From: Cladorhizidae sp. MBARI D1340-BT2
Lineage: Eukaryota > Porifera > Demospongiae > Poecilosclerida > Cladorhizidae
Assembly: GCA_028752905.1 (NCBI GenBank)
Contig: JAQNBH010000002.1
Coordinates: forward strand, 26,395,932 to 26,459,931
DNA length: 64,000 nucleotides
Direction of reading: 5' to 3'
Below the pieces are notes generated by a model, which was not told the origin of the DNA, did no database searches, and was given only the letters and a program-made list of their open reading frames with translations. Shown in pieces: positions 25,689-39,400 of the stretch (the stretch's first letter is position 1; the number at the start of each line of letters is the position of its first letter). The position numbers and the translations under genes are program-made.

Positions 25689-28600
25689 AAAAAAGATAAT
25701 TTTTATATCACCGGATAGCCCTTCTAATTATCTGTCTTTTGTACGTGCCAAAATGTTGAGTACTCTAAGTATTAGGAAGTTATGGTGATTTGAAGTGGTA
25801 AGGTTTGGGATTTTTCCTGGCGTTTTCCAGTTGCCAAAGCGGTGGCCTGCCAGTGAAAAACCACTACATTTATTGATAATCTGTTCACATGTTGCAGATA
25901 AGGGCCTTCTCTATCAGTTGACAAAATCTGGGACTTTGGTCTTGTTAATTAGGGCAGTTATGAATTGTACTCTTACTTGATGCTAAACATGTTCTTGATA
26001 TTTGCCCTAATTTGGTCTATATGTTTCTCATTTTCCCCCCGAAAATCTTGTTTTTTTGCCGTGAAGCTCATAACTTTTCTACACTTTATCCAAAAAAGAT
26101 AATTTTTATATCACCGGATAGCCCTTCTAATTATCTGTCTTTTGTACGTGCCAAAATGTTGAGTACTCTAAGTATTAGGAAGTTATGGTGATTTGAAGTG
26201 GTAAGGTTTGGGATTTTTCCTGGCGTTTTCCAGTTGCCAAAGCGGTGGCCTGCCAGTGAAAAACCACTACATTTATTGATAATCTGTTCACATGTTGCAG
26301 ATAAGGGCCTTCTCTATCAGTTGACAAAATCTGGGACTTTGGTCTTGTTAATTAGGGCAGTTATGAATTGTACTCTTACTTGATGCTAAACATGTTCTTG
26401 ATATTTGCCCTAATTTGGTCTATATGTTTCTCATTTTCCCCCCGAAAATCTTGTTTTTTTGCCGTGAAGCTCATAACTTTTCTACACTTTACCCAAAAAA
26501 GATAATTTATATATCACCGGATAGCCCTTCTAATTATCTGTCTTTTGTACGTGCCAAAAGTTTGAGTACTCTAAGTATTAGGAAGTTATGATGATTTGAA
26601 GTGGTAAGGTTTGTGATTTTTCCTGGCGTTTTCCAGTTGCCAAAGCGGTGGCCTGCCAGTGAAAAACCACTACATTTATTGATAATCTGTTCACATGTTG
26701 CAGATAAGGGCCTTCTCTATCAGTTGACAAAATCTGGGACTTTGGTCTTGTTAATTAGGGCAGTTATGAATTGTACTCTTACTTGATGCTAAACATGTTC
26801 TTGATATTTGCCCTAATTTGGTCTATATGTTTCTCATTTCCCCCCCGAAAATCTTGTTTTTTTGCCGTGAAGCTCATAACTTTTCTACACTTTACCCCAA
26901 AAAGATACTTTTTATATCACCGGATAGCTCTTCTAATTATCTGTCTTTTGTACGTGCCAAAATTTTAAGTACTCTAAGTATTAGCAAGTTATGGTGATTT
27001 GAAGTGGTAAGGTTTGTGATTTTTCCTGGCGTTTTCCAGTTGCCAAAGCGGTGGCCTGCCAGTGAAAAACCACTACATTTATTGATAATCTGTTCACATG
27101 TTGCAGATAAGGGCCTTCTCTATCAGTTGACAAAATCTGGGACTTTGGTCTTGTTAATTAGGGCAGTTATGAATTGTACTCTTACTTGATGCTAAACATG
27201 TTCTTGATATTTGCCCTAATTTGGTCTATATATATGTTTCTCATTTTCCCCCCGAAAATCTTGTTTTTTTGCCGTGAAGCTCATAACTTTTCTACACTTT
27301 ACCCAAAAAAGATAATTTTTATATCACCGGATAGCTCTTCTAATTATCTGTCTTTTATACGTGCCAAAATTTTGAGTACTCTAAGTATTAGCAAGTTATG
27401 GTGATTTGAAGTGGTAAGGTTTGGGATTTTTCCTGGCGTTTTCCAGTTGCCAAAGCGGTGGCCTGCCAGTAAAAAACCACTACATTTATTGATAATCTGT
27501 TCACATGTTGCAGATAAGGGCCTTCTCTATCAGTTGACAAAATCTGGGACTTTGGTCTTGTTAATTAGGGCAGTTATGAATTGTACTCTTACTTGATGCT
27601 AAACATGTTCTTGATATTTGCCCTAATTTGGTCTATATGTTTCTCATTTTCCCCCCGAAAATCTTGTTTTTTTGCCGTGAAGCTCATAACTTTTCTACAC
27701 TTTACTCAAAAAAGATAATTTTTATATCACCGGATAGCCCTTCTAATTATCTGTCTTTTATACGTGCCAAAAGTTTGAGTACTCTAAGTATTAGGAAGTT
27801 ATGATGATTTGAAGTGGTAAGGTTTGTGATTTTTCCTGGCGTTTTCAAGTTGCCAAAGCGGTGGCCTGCCAGTGAAAAACCACTACATTTATTGATAATC
27901 TGTTCACATGTTGCAGATAAGGGCCTTCTCTATCAGTTGACAAAATCTGGGACTTTGGTCTTGTTAATTAGGGCAGTTATGAATTGTACTCTTACTTGAT
28001 GCTAAACATGTACTTGATATTTGCCCTAATTTGGTCTATATGTTTCTCATTTTCCCCCCGAAAATCTTGTTTTTTTGCCGTGAAGCTCATAACTTTTCTA
28101 CACTTTATCCAAAAAAGATAATTTTTATATCACCGGATAGCCCTTCTAATTATCTGTCTTTTGTACGTGCCAAAATGTTGAGTACTCTAAGTATTAGGAA
28201 GTTATGGTGATTTGAAGTGGTAAGGTTTGTGATTTTTCCTGGCGTTTTCCAGTTGCCAAAGCGGTGGCCTGCCAGTGAAAAACCACTACATTTATTGATA
28301 ATCTGTTCACATGTTGCAGATAAGGGCCTTCTCTATCAGTTGACAAAATCTGGGACTTTGGTCTTGTTAATTAGGGCAGTTATGAATTGTATTCTTACTT
28401 GATGCTAAACATGTTCTTGATATTTGCCCTAATTTGGTCTATATGTTTCTCATTTTCCCCCCGAAAATCTTGTTTTTTTGCCGTGAAGCTCATAACTTTT
28501 CTACACTTTATCCAAAAAAGATAATTTTTATATCACCGGATAGCCCTTCTAATTATCTGTCTTTTGTACGTGCCAAAATGTTGAGTACTCTAAGTATTAG

Positions 28601-30532
28601 GAAGTTATGGTGATTTGAAGTGGTAAGGTTTGGGATTTTTCCTGGCGTTTTCCAGTTGCCAAAGCGGTGGCCTGCCAGTGAAAAACCACTACATTTATTG
28701 ATAATCTGTTCACATGTTGCAGATAAGGGCCTTCTCTATCAGTTGACAAAATCTGGGACTTTGGTCTTGTTAATTAGGGCAGTTATGAATTGTACTCTTA
28801 CTTGATGCTAAACATGTTCTTGATATTTGCCCTAATTTGGTCTATATGTTTCTCATTTTCCCCCCGAAAATCTTGTTTTTTTGCCGTGAAGCTCATAACT
28901 TTTCTACACTTTACCCAAAAAAGATAATTTATATATCACCGGATAGCCCTTCTAATTATCTGTCTTTTGTACGTGCCAAAAGTTTGAGTACTCTAAGTAT
29001 TAGGAAGTTATGATGATTTCAAGTGGTAAGGTTTGTGATTTTTCCTGGCGTTTTCCAGTTGCCAAAGCGGTGGCCTGCCAGTGAAAAACCACTACATTTA
29101 TTGATAATCTGTTCACATGTTGCAGATAAGGGCCTTCTCTATCAGTTGACAAAATCTGGGACTTTGGTCTTGTTAATTAGGGCAGTTATGAATTGTACTC
29201 TTACTTGATGCTAAACATGTTCTTGATATTTGCCCTAATTTGGTCTATATGTTTCTCATTTTCCACCCGAAAATCTTGTTTTTTTGCCGTGAAGCTCATA
29301 ACTTTTCTACACTTTACCCAAAAAAGATAATTTTTATATCACCGGATAGCTCTTCTAATTATCTGTCTTTTGTACGTGCCAAAATTTTAAGTACTCTAAG
29401 TATTAGCAAGTTATGGTGATTTGAAGTGGTAAGGTTTGGGATTTTTCCTGGCGTTTTCCAGTTGCCAAAGCGGTGGCCTGCCAGTGAAAAACCACTACAT
29501 TTATTGATAATCTGTTCACATGTTGCAGATAAGGGCCTTCTCTATCAGTTGACAAAATCTGGGACTTTGGTCTTGTTAATTAGGGCAGTTATGAATTGTA
29601 CTCTTACTTGATGCTAAACATGTTCTTGATATTTGCCCTAATTTGGTCTATATGTTTCTCATTTTCCCCCCGAAAATCTTGTTTTTTTGCCGTGAAGCTC
29701 ATAACTTTTCTACACTTTACCCCAAAAAGATAATTTTTATATCACCGGATAGCTCTTCTAATTATCTGTCTTTTGTACGTGCCAAAATTTTGAGTACTCT
29801 AAGTATTAGCAAGTTATGGTGATTTGAAGTGGTAAGGTTTGTGATTTTTCCTGGCGTTTTCCAGTTGCCAAAGCGGTGGCCTGCCAGTGAAAAACCACTA
29901 CATTTATTGATAATCTGTTCACATGTTGCAGATAAGGGCCTTCTCTATCAGTTGACAAAATCTGGGACTTTGGTCTTGTTAATTAGGGCAGTTATGAATT
30001 GTACTCTTACTTGATGCTAAACATGTTCTTGATATTTGCCCTAATTTGGTCTATATATATGTTTCTCATTTCCCCCCCGAAAATCTTGTTTTTTTGCCGT
30101 GAAGCTCATAACTTTTCTACACTTTACCCCAAAAAGATAATTTTTATATCACCGGATAGCTCTTCTAATTATCTGTCTTTTATACGTGCCAAAATTTTGA
30201 GTACTCTAAGTATTAGCAAGTTATGGTGATTTGAAGTGGTAAGGTTTGTGATTTTTCCTGGCGTTTTCCAGTTGCCAAAGCGGTGGCCTGCCAGTAAAAA
30301 ACCACTACATTTATTGATAATCTGTTCACATGTTGCAGATAAGGGCCTTCTCTATCAGTTGACAAAATCTGGGACTTTGGTCTTGTTAATTAGGGCAGTT
30401 ATGAATTGTACTCTTACTTGATGCTAAACATGTTCTTGATATTTGCCCTAATTTGGTCTATATGTTTCTCATTTCCCCCCCGAAAATCTTGTTTTTTTGC
30501 CGTGAAGCTCATAACTTTTCTACACTTTACCC
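25416..30532 (+). repeat. Second copy of the 6,000-bp segment, shorter by two monomers
   Basis: It starts in the core at ggcgttttcc without the preceding 52 bases of a normal monomer. It follows the first copy at a 6,000-bp offset to about 28400, then at 5,194 bp from the monomer at 28620, consistent with a difference of two monomers. Several markers are exchanged (gggattt at 27411 versus gtgattt at 21411), so it is not freshly duplicated. Confidence 0.7.
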
Positions 30533-31741
30533 AAAAAAGATAATTTTTATATCACCGGATAGCCCTTCTAATTATCTGTCTTTTATACGTGCCAAAAGTT
30601 TGAGTACTCTAAGTATTAGGAAGTTATGATGATTTGAAGTGGTAAGGTTTGTGATTTTTCCTGGCGTTTTCCAGTTGCCAAAGCGGTGGCCTGCCAGTGA
30701 AAAACCACTACATTTATTGATAATCTGTTCACATGTTGCAGATAAGGGCCTTCTCTATCAGTTGACAAAATCTGGGACTTTGGTCTTGTTAATTAGGGCA
30801 GTTATGAATTGTACTCTTACTTGATGCTAAACATGTACTTGATATTTGCCCTAATTTGGTCTATATGTTTCTCATTTTCCCCCCGAAAATCTTGTTTTTT
30901 TGCCGTGAAGCTCATAACTTTTCTACACTTTACCCAAAAAAGATAATTTATAAATCACCGAATAGCCCTTCTAATTATCTGTCTTTTGTACGTGCCAAAA
31001 GTTTGAGTACTCTAAGTATTAGGAAGTTATGATGATTTGAAGTGGTAAGGTTTGTGATTTTTCCTGGCGTTTTCCAGTTGCCAAAGCGGTGGCCTGCCAG
31101 TGAAAAACCACTACATTTATTGATAATCTGTTCACATGTTGCAGATAAGGGCCTTCTCTATCAGTTGACAAAATCTGGGACTTTGGTCTTGTTAATTAGG
31201 GCAGTTATGAATTGTACTCTTACTTGATGCTAAACATGTTCTTGATATTTGCCCTAATTTGGTCTATATGTTTCTCATTTCCCCCCCGAAAATCTTGTTT
31301 TTTTGCCGTGAAGCTCATAACTTTTCTACACTTTACCCAAAAAAGATAATTTTTATATCACCGGATAGCTCTTCTAATTATCTGTCTTTTGTACGTGCCA
31401 AAATTTTAAGTACTCTAAGTATTAGCAAGTTATGGTGATTTGAAGTGGTAAGGTTTGGGATTTTTCCTGGCGTTTTCCAGTTGCCAAAGCGGTGGCCTGC
31501 CAGTGAAAAACCACTACATTTATTGATAATCTGTTCACATGTTGCAGATAAGGGCCTTCTCTATCAGTTGACAAAATCTGGGACTTTGGTCTTGTTAATT
31601 AGGGCAGTTATGAATTGTACTCTTACTTGATGCTAAACATGTTCTTGATATTTGCCCTAATTTGGTCTATATGTTTCTCATTTTCCCCCCGAAAATCTTG
31701 TTTTTTTGCCGTGAAGCTCATAACTTTTCTACACTTTACCC

Positions 31742-33756
31742 CAAAAAGATAATTTTTATATCACCGGATAGCTCTTCTAATTATCTGTCTTTTGTACGTG
31801 CCAACATTTTGAGTACTCTAAGTATTAGCAAGTTATGGTGATTTGAAGTGGTAAGGTTTGGGATTTTTCCTGGCGTTTTCCAGTTGCCAAAGTGGTGGCC
31901 TGCCAGTGAAAAACCACTACATTTATTGATAATCTGTTCACATGTTGCAGATAAGGACCTTCTCTATCAGTTGACAAAATCTGTGACTTTGGTCTTGTTA
32001 ATTAGGGCAGTTATGAATTGTACTCTTACTTGATGCTAAACATGTTCTTGATATTTGCCCTAATTTGGTCTATATGTTTCTCATTTCCCCCCCCGAAAAT
32101 CTTGTTTTTTGCCGTGAAGCTCATAACTTTTTTACACTTTACCCAAAAAAGATAATTTTTATATCACCGAATAGCCCTTCTAATTATCTGTCTTTTGTAC
32201 GTGCCAATATTTTGAGTACTCTAAGTATTAGCAAGTTATGGTGATTTGAAGTGGTAAGGTTTGTGATTTTTCCTGGCGTTTTCCAGTTGCCAAAGCGGTG
32301 GCCTGCCAGTGAAAAACCACTACATTTATTGATAATCTGTTCACATGTTGCAGATAAGGGCCTTCTCTATCAGTTGACAAAATCTGGGACTTTGGTCTTG
32401 TTAATTAGGGCAGTTATGAATTGTACTCTTACTTGATGCTAAACATGTTCTTGATATTTGCCCTAATTTGGTCTATATGTTTCTCATTTTCCCCCCGAAA
32501 ATCTTGTTTTTTTGCCGTGAAGCTCATAACTTTTCTATACTTTACCCAAAAAAGATAATTTTTATATAACCGGATAGCCCTTCTAATTATCTGTCTTTTA
32601 TACGTGCCAAAAGTTTGAGTACTCTAAGTATTAGGAAGTTATGGTGATTTGAAGTGGTAAGGTTTGTGATTTTTCCTGGCGTTTTCCAGTTGCCAAAGCG
32701 GTGGCCTGCCAGTGAAAAACCACTACATTTATTGATAATCTGTTCACATGTTGCAGATAAGGGCCTTCTCTATCAGTTGACAAAATCTGGGACTTTGGTC
32801 TTGTTAATTAGGGCAGTTATGAATTGTACTCTTACTTGATGCTAAACATGTTCTTGATATTTGCCCTAATTTGGTCTATATGTTTCTCATTTTCCCCCCG
32901 AAAATCTTTTTTTGCCGTGAAGCTCATAACTTTTCTACACTTTACCCAAAAAAGATAATTTTTATATCACCGGATAGCCCTTCTAATTATCTGTCTTTTA
33001 TACGTGCCAAAAGTTTGAGTACTCTAAGTATTAGGAAGTTATGATGATTTGAAGTGGTAAGGTTTGTGATTTTTCCTGGCGTTTTCCAGTTGCCAAAGCG
33101 GTGGCCTGCCAGTGAAAAACCACTACATTTATTGATAATCTGTTCACATGTTGCAGATAAGGGCCTTCTCTATCAGTTGACAAAATCTGGGACTTTGGTC
33201 TTGTTAATTAGGGCAGTTATGAATTGTACTCTTACTTGATGCTAAACATGTACTTGATATTTGCCCTAATTTGGTCTATATGTTTCTCTTGTCCCCCCCG
33301 AAAATCTTGTTTTTTTGCCGTGAAGCTCATAACTTTTCTACACTTTATCCAAAAAAGATAATTTTTATATCACCGGATAGCCCTTCTAATTATCTGTCTT
33401 TTGTACGTGCCAAAATGTTGAGTACTCTAAGTATTAGGAAGTTATGGTGATTTGAAGTGGTAAGGTTTGGGATTTTTCCTGGCGTTTTCCAGTTGCCAAA
33501 GCGGTGGCCTGCCAGTGAAAAACCACTACATTTATTGATAATCTGTTCACATGTTGCAGATAAGGGCCTTCTCTATCAGTTGACAAAATCTGGGACTTTG
33601 GTGTTGTTAATTAGGCAGTTATGAATTGTACTCTTACTTGATGCTAAACATGTTCTTGATATTTGCCCTAATTTGGTCTATATGTTTCTCATTTTCCCCC
33701 CGAAAATCTTGTTTTTTTGCCGTGAAGCTCATAACTTTTCTATATACACTTTACCC
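31742..33756 (+). repeat. Five-monomer stretch rich in indels
   Basis: This is a degraded relative of the start of the 14451 block (aaggacctt, accgaatag, ctatacttt, catgtacttg, aaaatgttg). It holds an eight-base C-run (near 32087), a caatatttt variant, a 400-bp monomer with gaaaatctttttttgcc (near 32899), ctcttgtccccccc (near 33286), loss of one G in ttaggcagtt (near 33610) and an independent TATA gain in ttttctatatacac (near 33738). Indels are denser here than elsewhere in the array. Confidence 0.78.
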
Positions 33757-34566
33757 AAAAAAGATAATTTTTATATCATCGGATAGCTCTTCTAATTATC
33801 TGTCTTTTGTACGTGCCAAAATTTTGAGTACTCTAAGTATTAGCAAGTTATGGTGATTTGAAGTGGTAAGGTTTGTGATTTTTCCTGGCGTTTTCCAGTT
33901 GCCAAAGCGGTGGCCTGCCAGTGAAAAACCACTACATTTATTGATAATCTGTTCACATGTTGCAGATAAGGGCCTTCTCTATCAGTTGACAAAATCTGGG
34001 ACTTTGGTCTTGTTAATTAGGGCAGTTATGAATTGTACTCTTACTTGATGCTAAACATGTTCTTGATATTTGCCCTAATTTGGTCTATATATATGTTTCT
34101 CATTTCCCCCCCGAAAATCTTGTTTTTTTGCCGTGAAGCTCATAACTTTTCAACACTTTACCCAAAAAAGATAATTTTTATATCACCGGATAGCCCTTCT
34201 AATTATCTGTCTTTTGTACGTGCCAAAATGTTGAGTACTCTAAGTATTAGGAAGTTAAGGTGATTTGAAGTGGTAAGGTTTGGGATTTTTCCTGGCGTTT
34301 TCCAGTTGCCAAAGCGGTGGCCTGCCAGTGAAAAACCACTACATTTATTGATAATCTGTTCACATGTTGCAGATAAGGGCCTTCTCTATCAGTTGACAAA
34401 ATCTGGGACTTTGGTCTTGTTAATTAGGGCAGTTATGAATTGTACTCTTACTTGATGCTAAACATGTTCTTGATATTTGCCCTAATTTGGTCTATATGTT
34501 TCTCATTTCCCCCCCGAAAATCTTGTTTTTTTGCCGTGAAGCTCATAACTTTTCTACACTTTACCC
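33757..34566 (+). repeat. TATA-insertion monomer lacking its usual partner
   Basis: The monomer at landmark 33863 has the ctatatatatg insertion (near 34087), but the next (34270) has the ordinary ccagtgaaaaacc and the aaaatgttg linker. The neighbour also has aagttaagg where others have aagttatgg, and ttttcaacac instead of ttttctacac. This is the only break of the cassette linkage. Confidence 0.8.
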
Positions 34567-36177
34567 AAAAAAGATAATTTTTATATCACAGGATAGCTCT
34601 TCTAATTATCTGTCTTTTGTACGTGCCAAAATTTTGAGTACTCTAAGTATTAGCAAGTTATGGTGATTTGAAGTGGTAAGGTTTGTGATTTTTCCTGGCG
34701 TTTTCCAGTTGCCAAAGCGGTGGCCTGCCAGTGAAAAACCACTACATTTATTGATAATCTGTTCACATGTTGCAGATAAGGGCCTTCTCTATCAGTTGAC
34801 AAAATCTGGGACTTTGGTCTTGTTAATTAGGGCAGTTATGAATTGTACTCTTACTTGATGCTAAACATGTTCTTGATATTTGCCCTAATTTGGTCTATAT
34901 GTTTCTCATTTTCCCCCCGAAAATCTTGTTTTTTTGCCGTGAAGCTCATAACTTTTCTACACTTTACCCAAAAAAGATAATTTTATATCACCGGATAGCT
35001 CTTCTAATTATCTGTCTTTTGTACGTGCCAAAATTTTGAGTACTCTAAGTATTAGCAAGTTATGGTGATTTGAAGTGGTAAGGTTTGTGATTTTTCCTGG
35101 CGTTTTCCAGTTGCCAAAGCGGTGGCCTGCCAGTGAAAAACCACTACATTTATTGATAATCTGTTCACATGTTGCAGATAAGGGCCTTCTCTATCAGTTG
35201 ACAAAATCTGGGACTTTGGTCTTGTTAATTAGGGCAGTTATGAATTGTACTCTTACTTGATGCTAAACATGTTCTTCATATTTGCCCTAATTTGGTCTAT
35301 ATGTTTCTCATTTTCCCCCCGAAAATCTTGTTTTTTTGCCGTGAAGCTCATAACTTTTCTACACTTTACCCCAAAAAGATAATTTTTATATCACCGGATA
35401 GCCCTTCTAATTATCTGTCTTTTGTACGTGCCAAAAGTTTGAGTACTCTAAGTATTAGCAAGTTATGATGATTTGAAGTGGTAAGGTTTGTGATTTTTCC
35501 TGGCGTTTTCCAGTTGCCAAAGCGGTGGCCTGCCAGTGAAAAACCACTACATTTATTGATAATCTGTTCACATGTTGCAGATAAGGGCCTTCTCTATCAG
35601 TTGACAAAATCTGGGACTTTGGTCTTGTTAATTAGGGCAGTTATGAATTGTACTCTTACTTGATGCTAAACATGTTCTTGATATTTGCCCTAATTTGGTC
35701 TATATGTTTCTCATTTCCCCCCCGAAAATCTTGTTTTTTTGCCGTGAAGCTCATAACATTTCTACACTTTACCCCAAAAAGATAATTTTTATATCACCGG
35801 ATAGCTCTTCTAATTATCTGTATTTTGTACGTGCCAAAATTTTAAGTACTCTAAGTATTAGGAAGTTATGGTGATTTGAAGTGGTAAGGTTTGGGATTTT
35901 TCCTGGCGTTTTCCAGTTGCCAAAGCGGTGGCCTGCCAGTGAAAAACCACTACATTTATTGATAATCTGTTCACATGTTGCAGATAAGGGCCTTCTCTAT
36001 CAGTTGACAAAATCTGGGACTTTGGTCTTGTTAATTAGGGCAGTTATGAATTGTACTCTTACTTGATGCTAAACATGTTCTTGATATTTGCCCTAATTTG
36101 GTCTATATGTTTCTCATTTCCCCCCCGAAAATCTTGTTTTTTTGCCGTGAAGCTCATAACATTTCTACACTTTACCC

Positions 36178-39100
36178 CAAAAAGATAATTTTTATATCAC
36201 CGGATAGCTCTTCTAATTATCTGTATTTTGTACGTGCCAAAATTTTAAGTACTCTAAGTATTAGGAAGTTATGGTGATTTGAAGTGGTAAGGTTTGGGAT
36301 TTTTCCTGGCGTTTTCCAGTTGCCAAAGCGGTGGCCTGCCAGTGAAAAACCACTACATTTATTGATAATCTGTTCACATGTTGCAGATAAGGGCCTTCTC
36401 TATCAGTTGACAAAATCTGTGACTTTGGTCTTGTTAATTAGGGCAGTTATGAATTGTACTCTTACTTGATGCTAAACATGTTCTTGATATTTGCCCTAAT
36501 TTGGTCTATATGTTTCTCATTTTCCCCCCGAAAATCTTGTTTTTTTGCCGTGAAGCTCATAACTTTTCTACACTTTACCCAAAAAAGATAATTTTTATAT
36601 AACCGGATAGCCCTTCTAATTATCTGTCTTTTGTACGTGCCAAAAGTTTGAGTACTCTAAGTATTAGCAAGTTATGATGATTTGAAGTGGTAAGGTTTGT
36701 GATTTTTCCTGGCGTTTTCCAGTTGCCAAAGCGGTGGCCTGCCAGTGAAAAACCACTACATTTATTGATAATCTGTTCACATGTTGCAGATAAGGGCCTT
36801 CTCTATCAGTTGACAAAATCTGGGACTTTGGTCTTGTTAATTAGGGCAGTTATGAATTGTACTCTTACTTGATGCTAAACATGTTCTTGATATTTGCCCT
36901 AATTTGGTCTATATGTTTCTCATTTCCCCCCCGAAAATCTTGTTTTTTTGCCGTGAAGCTCATAACTTTTCTACACTTTACCCAAAAAAGATAATTTTTA
37001 TATCACCGGATAGCTCTTCTAATTATCTGTATTTTGTACGAGCCAAAATTTTGAGTACTCTAAGTATTAGGAAGTTATTGTGATTTGAAGTGGTAAGGTT
37101 TGGGATTTTTCCTGGCGTTTTCCAGTTGCCAAAGCGGTGGCCTGCCAGTGAAAAACCACTACATTTATTGATAATCTGTTCACATGTTGCCGATAAGGGC
37201 CTTCTCTATCAGTTGACAAAATCTGGGACTTTGGTCTTGTTAATTAGGGCAGTTATGAATTGTACTCTTACTTGATGCTAAACATGTTCTTGATATTTGC
37301 CCTAATTTGGTCTATATGTTTCTCATTTTCCCCCCGAAAATCTTGTTTTTTTGCCGTGAAGCTCATAACTTTTCTACACTTTACCCCCAAAAGATAATTT
37401 TTATATCACCGGATAGCCCTTCTAATTATCTGTCTTTTGTACGTGCCAAAAGTTTGAGTACTCTAAGTATTAGGAAGTTATGTTGATTTGAAGTGGTAAG
37501 GTTTGTGATTTTTCCTGGCGTTTTCCAGTTGCCAAAGCGGTGGCCTGCCAGTGAAAAACCACTACATTTATTGATAATCTGTTCACATGTTGCAGATAAG
37601 GGCCTTCTCTATCAGTTGACAAAATCTGGGACTTTGGTCTTGTTAATTAGGGCAGTTATGAATTGTACTCTTACTTGATGCTAAACATGTTCTTGATATT
37701 TGCCCTAATTTGGTCTATATGTTTCTCATTTTCCCCCCGAAAATCTTGTTTTTTTGCCGTGAAGCTCATAACTTTGCTACACTTTACCCAAAAAAGATAA
37801 TTTTTATATCACCGGATAGCCCTTCTAATTATCTGTCTTTTATACGTGCCAAAAGTTTGAGTACTCTAAGTATTAGGAAGTTATGATGATTTGAAGTGGT
37901 AAGGTTTGTGATTTTTCCTGGCGTTTTCCAGTTGCCAAAGCGGTGGCCTGCCAGTGAAAAACCACTACATTTATTGATAATCTGTTCACATGTTGCAGAT
38001 AAGGGCCTTCTCTATCAGTTGACAAAATCTGGGACTTTGGTCTTGTTAATTAGGGCAGTTATGAATTGTACTCTTACTTGATGCTAAACATGTACTTGAT
38101 ATTTGCCCTAATTTGGTCTATATGTTTCTCATTTTCCCCCCGAAAATCTTGTTTTTTTGCCGTGAAGCTCATAACTTTTCTACACTTTACCCAAAAAAGA
38201 TAATTTATATATCACCGGATAGCCCTTCTAATTATCTGTCTTTTGTACGTGCCAAAAGTTTGAGTACTCTAAGTATTAGGAAGTTATGATGATTTGAAGT
38301 GGTAAGGTTTGTGATTTTTCCTGGCGTTTTCCAGTTGCCAAAGCGGTGGCCTGCCAGTGAAAAACCACTACATTTATTGATAATCTGTTCACATGTTGCA
38401 GATAAGGGCCTTCTCTATCAGTTGACAAAATCTGGGACTTTGGTCTTGTTAATTAGGGCAGTTATGAATTGTACTCTTACTTGATGCTAAACATGTTCTT
38501 GATATTTGCCCTAATTTGGTCTATATGTTTCTCATTTCCCCCCCGAAAATCTTGTTTTTTTGCCGTGAAGCTCATAACTTTTCTACACTTTACCCAAAAA
38601 AGATAATTTTTATATCACCGGATAGCTCTTCTAATTATCTGTCTTTTGTACGTGCCAAAATTTTAAGTACTCTAAGTATTAGCAAGTTATGGTGATTTGA
38701 AGTGGTAAGGTTTGGGATTTTTCCTGGCGTTTTCCAGTTGCCAAAGCGGTGGCCTGCCAGTGAAAAACCACTACATTTATTGATAATCTGTTCACATGTT
38801 GCAGATAAGGGCCTTCTCTATCAGTTGACAAAATCTGGGACTTTGGTCTTGTTAATTAGGGCAGTTATGAATTGTACTCTTACTTGATGCTAAACATGTT
38901 CTTGATATTTGCCCTAATTTGGTCTATATGTTTCTCATTTTCCCCCCGAAAATCTTGTTTTTTTGCCGTGAAGCTCATAACTTTTCTACACTTTACCCAA
39001 AAAAGATAATTTTTATATCACCGGATAGCTCTTCTAATTATCTGTCTTTTGTACGTGCCAACATTTTGAGTACTCTAAGTATTAGCAAGTTATGGTGATT

Positions 39101-39400
39101 TGAAGTGGTAAGGTTTGGGATTTTTCCTGGCGTTTTCCAGTTGCCAAAGCGGTGGCCTGCCAGTGAAAAACCACTACATTTATTGATAATCTGTTCACAT
39201 GTTGCAGATAAGGACCTTCTCTATCAGTTGACAAAATCTGTGACTTTGGTCTTGTTAATTAGGGCAGTTATGAATTGTACTCTTACTTGATGCTAAACAT
39301 GTTCTTGATATTTGCCCTAATTTGGTCTATATGTTTCTCATTTTCCCCCCGAAAATCTTGTTTTTTGCCGTGAAGCTCATAACTTTTTTACACTTTACCC
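36178..39400 (+). repeat. 8-monomer higher-order repeat, copy 3 (3,223 bp)
   Basis: The order of diagnostic monomers is the same as in the copy beginning near 11630, and the length is identical. Private changes include cgagccaaaa near 37038, ttattgtgattt near 37075 and gttgccgataag near 37186. The following monomers (to about 40600) also match those after the first copy (after 10421), including two consecutive 402-bp spacings. Confidence 0.82.
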
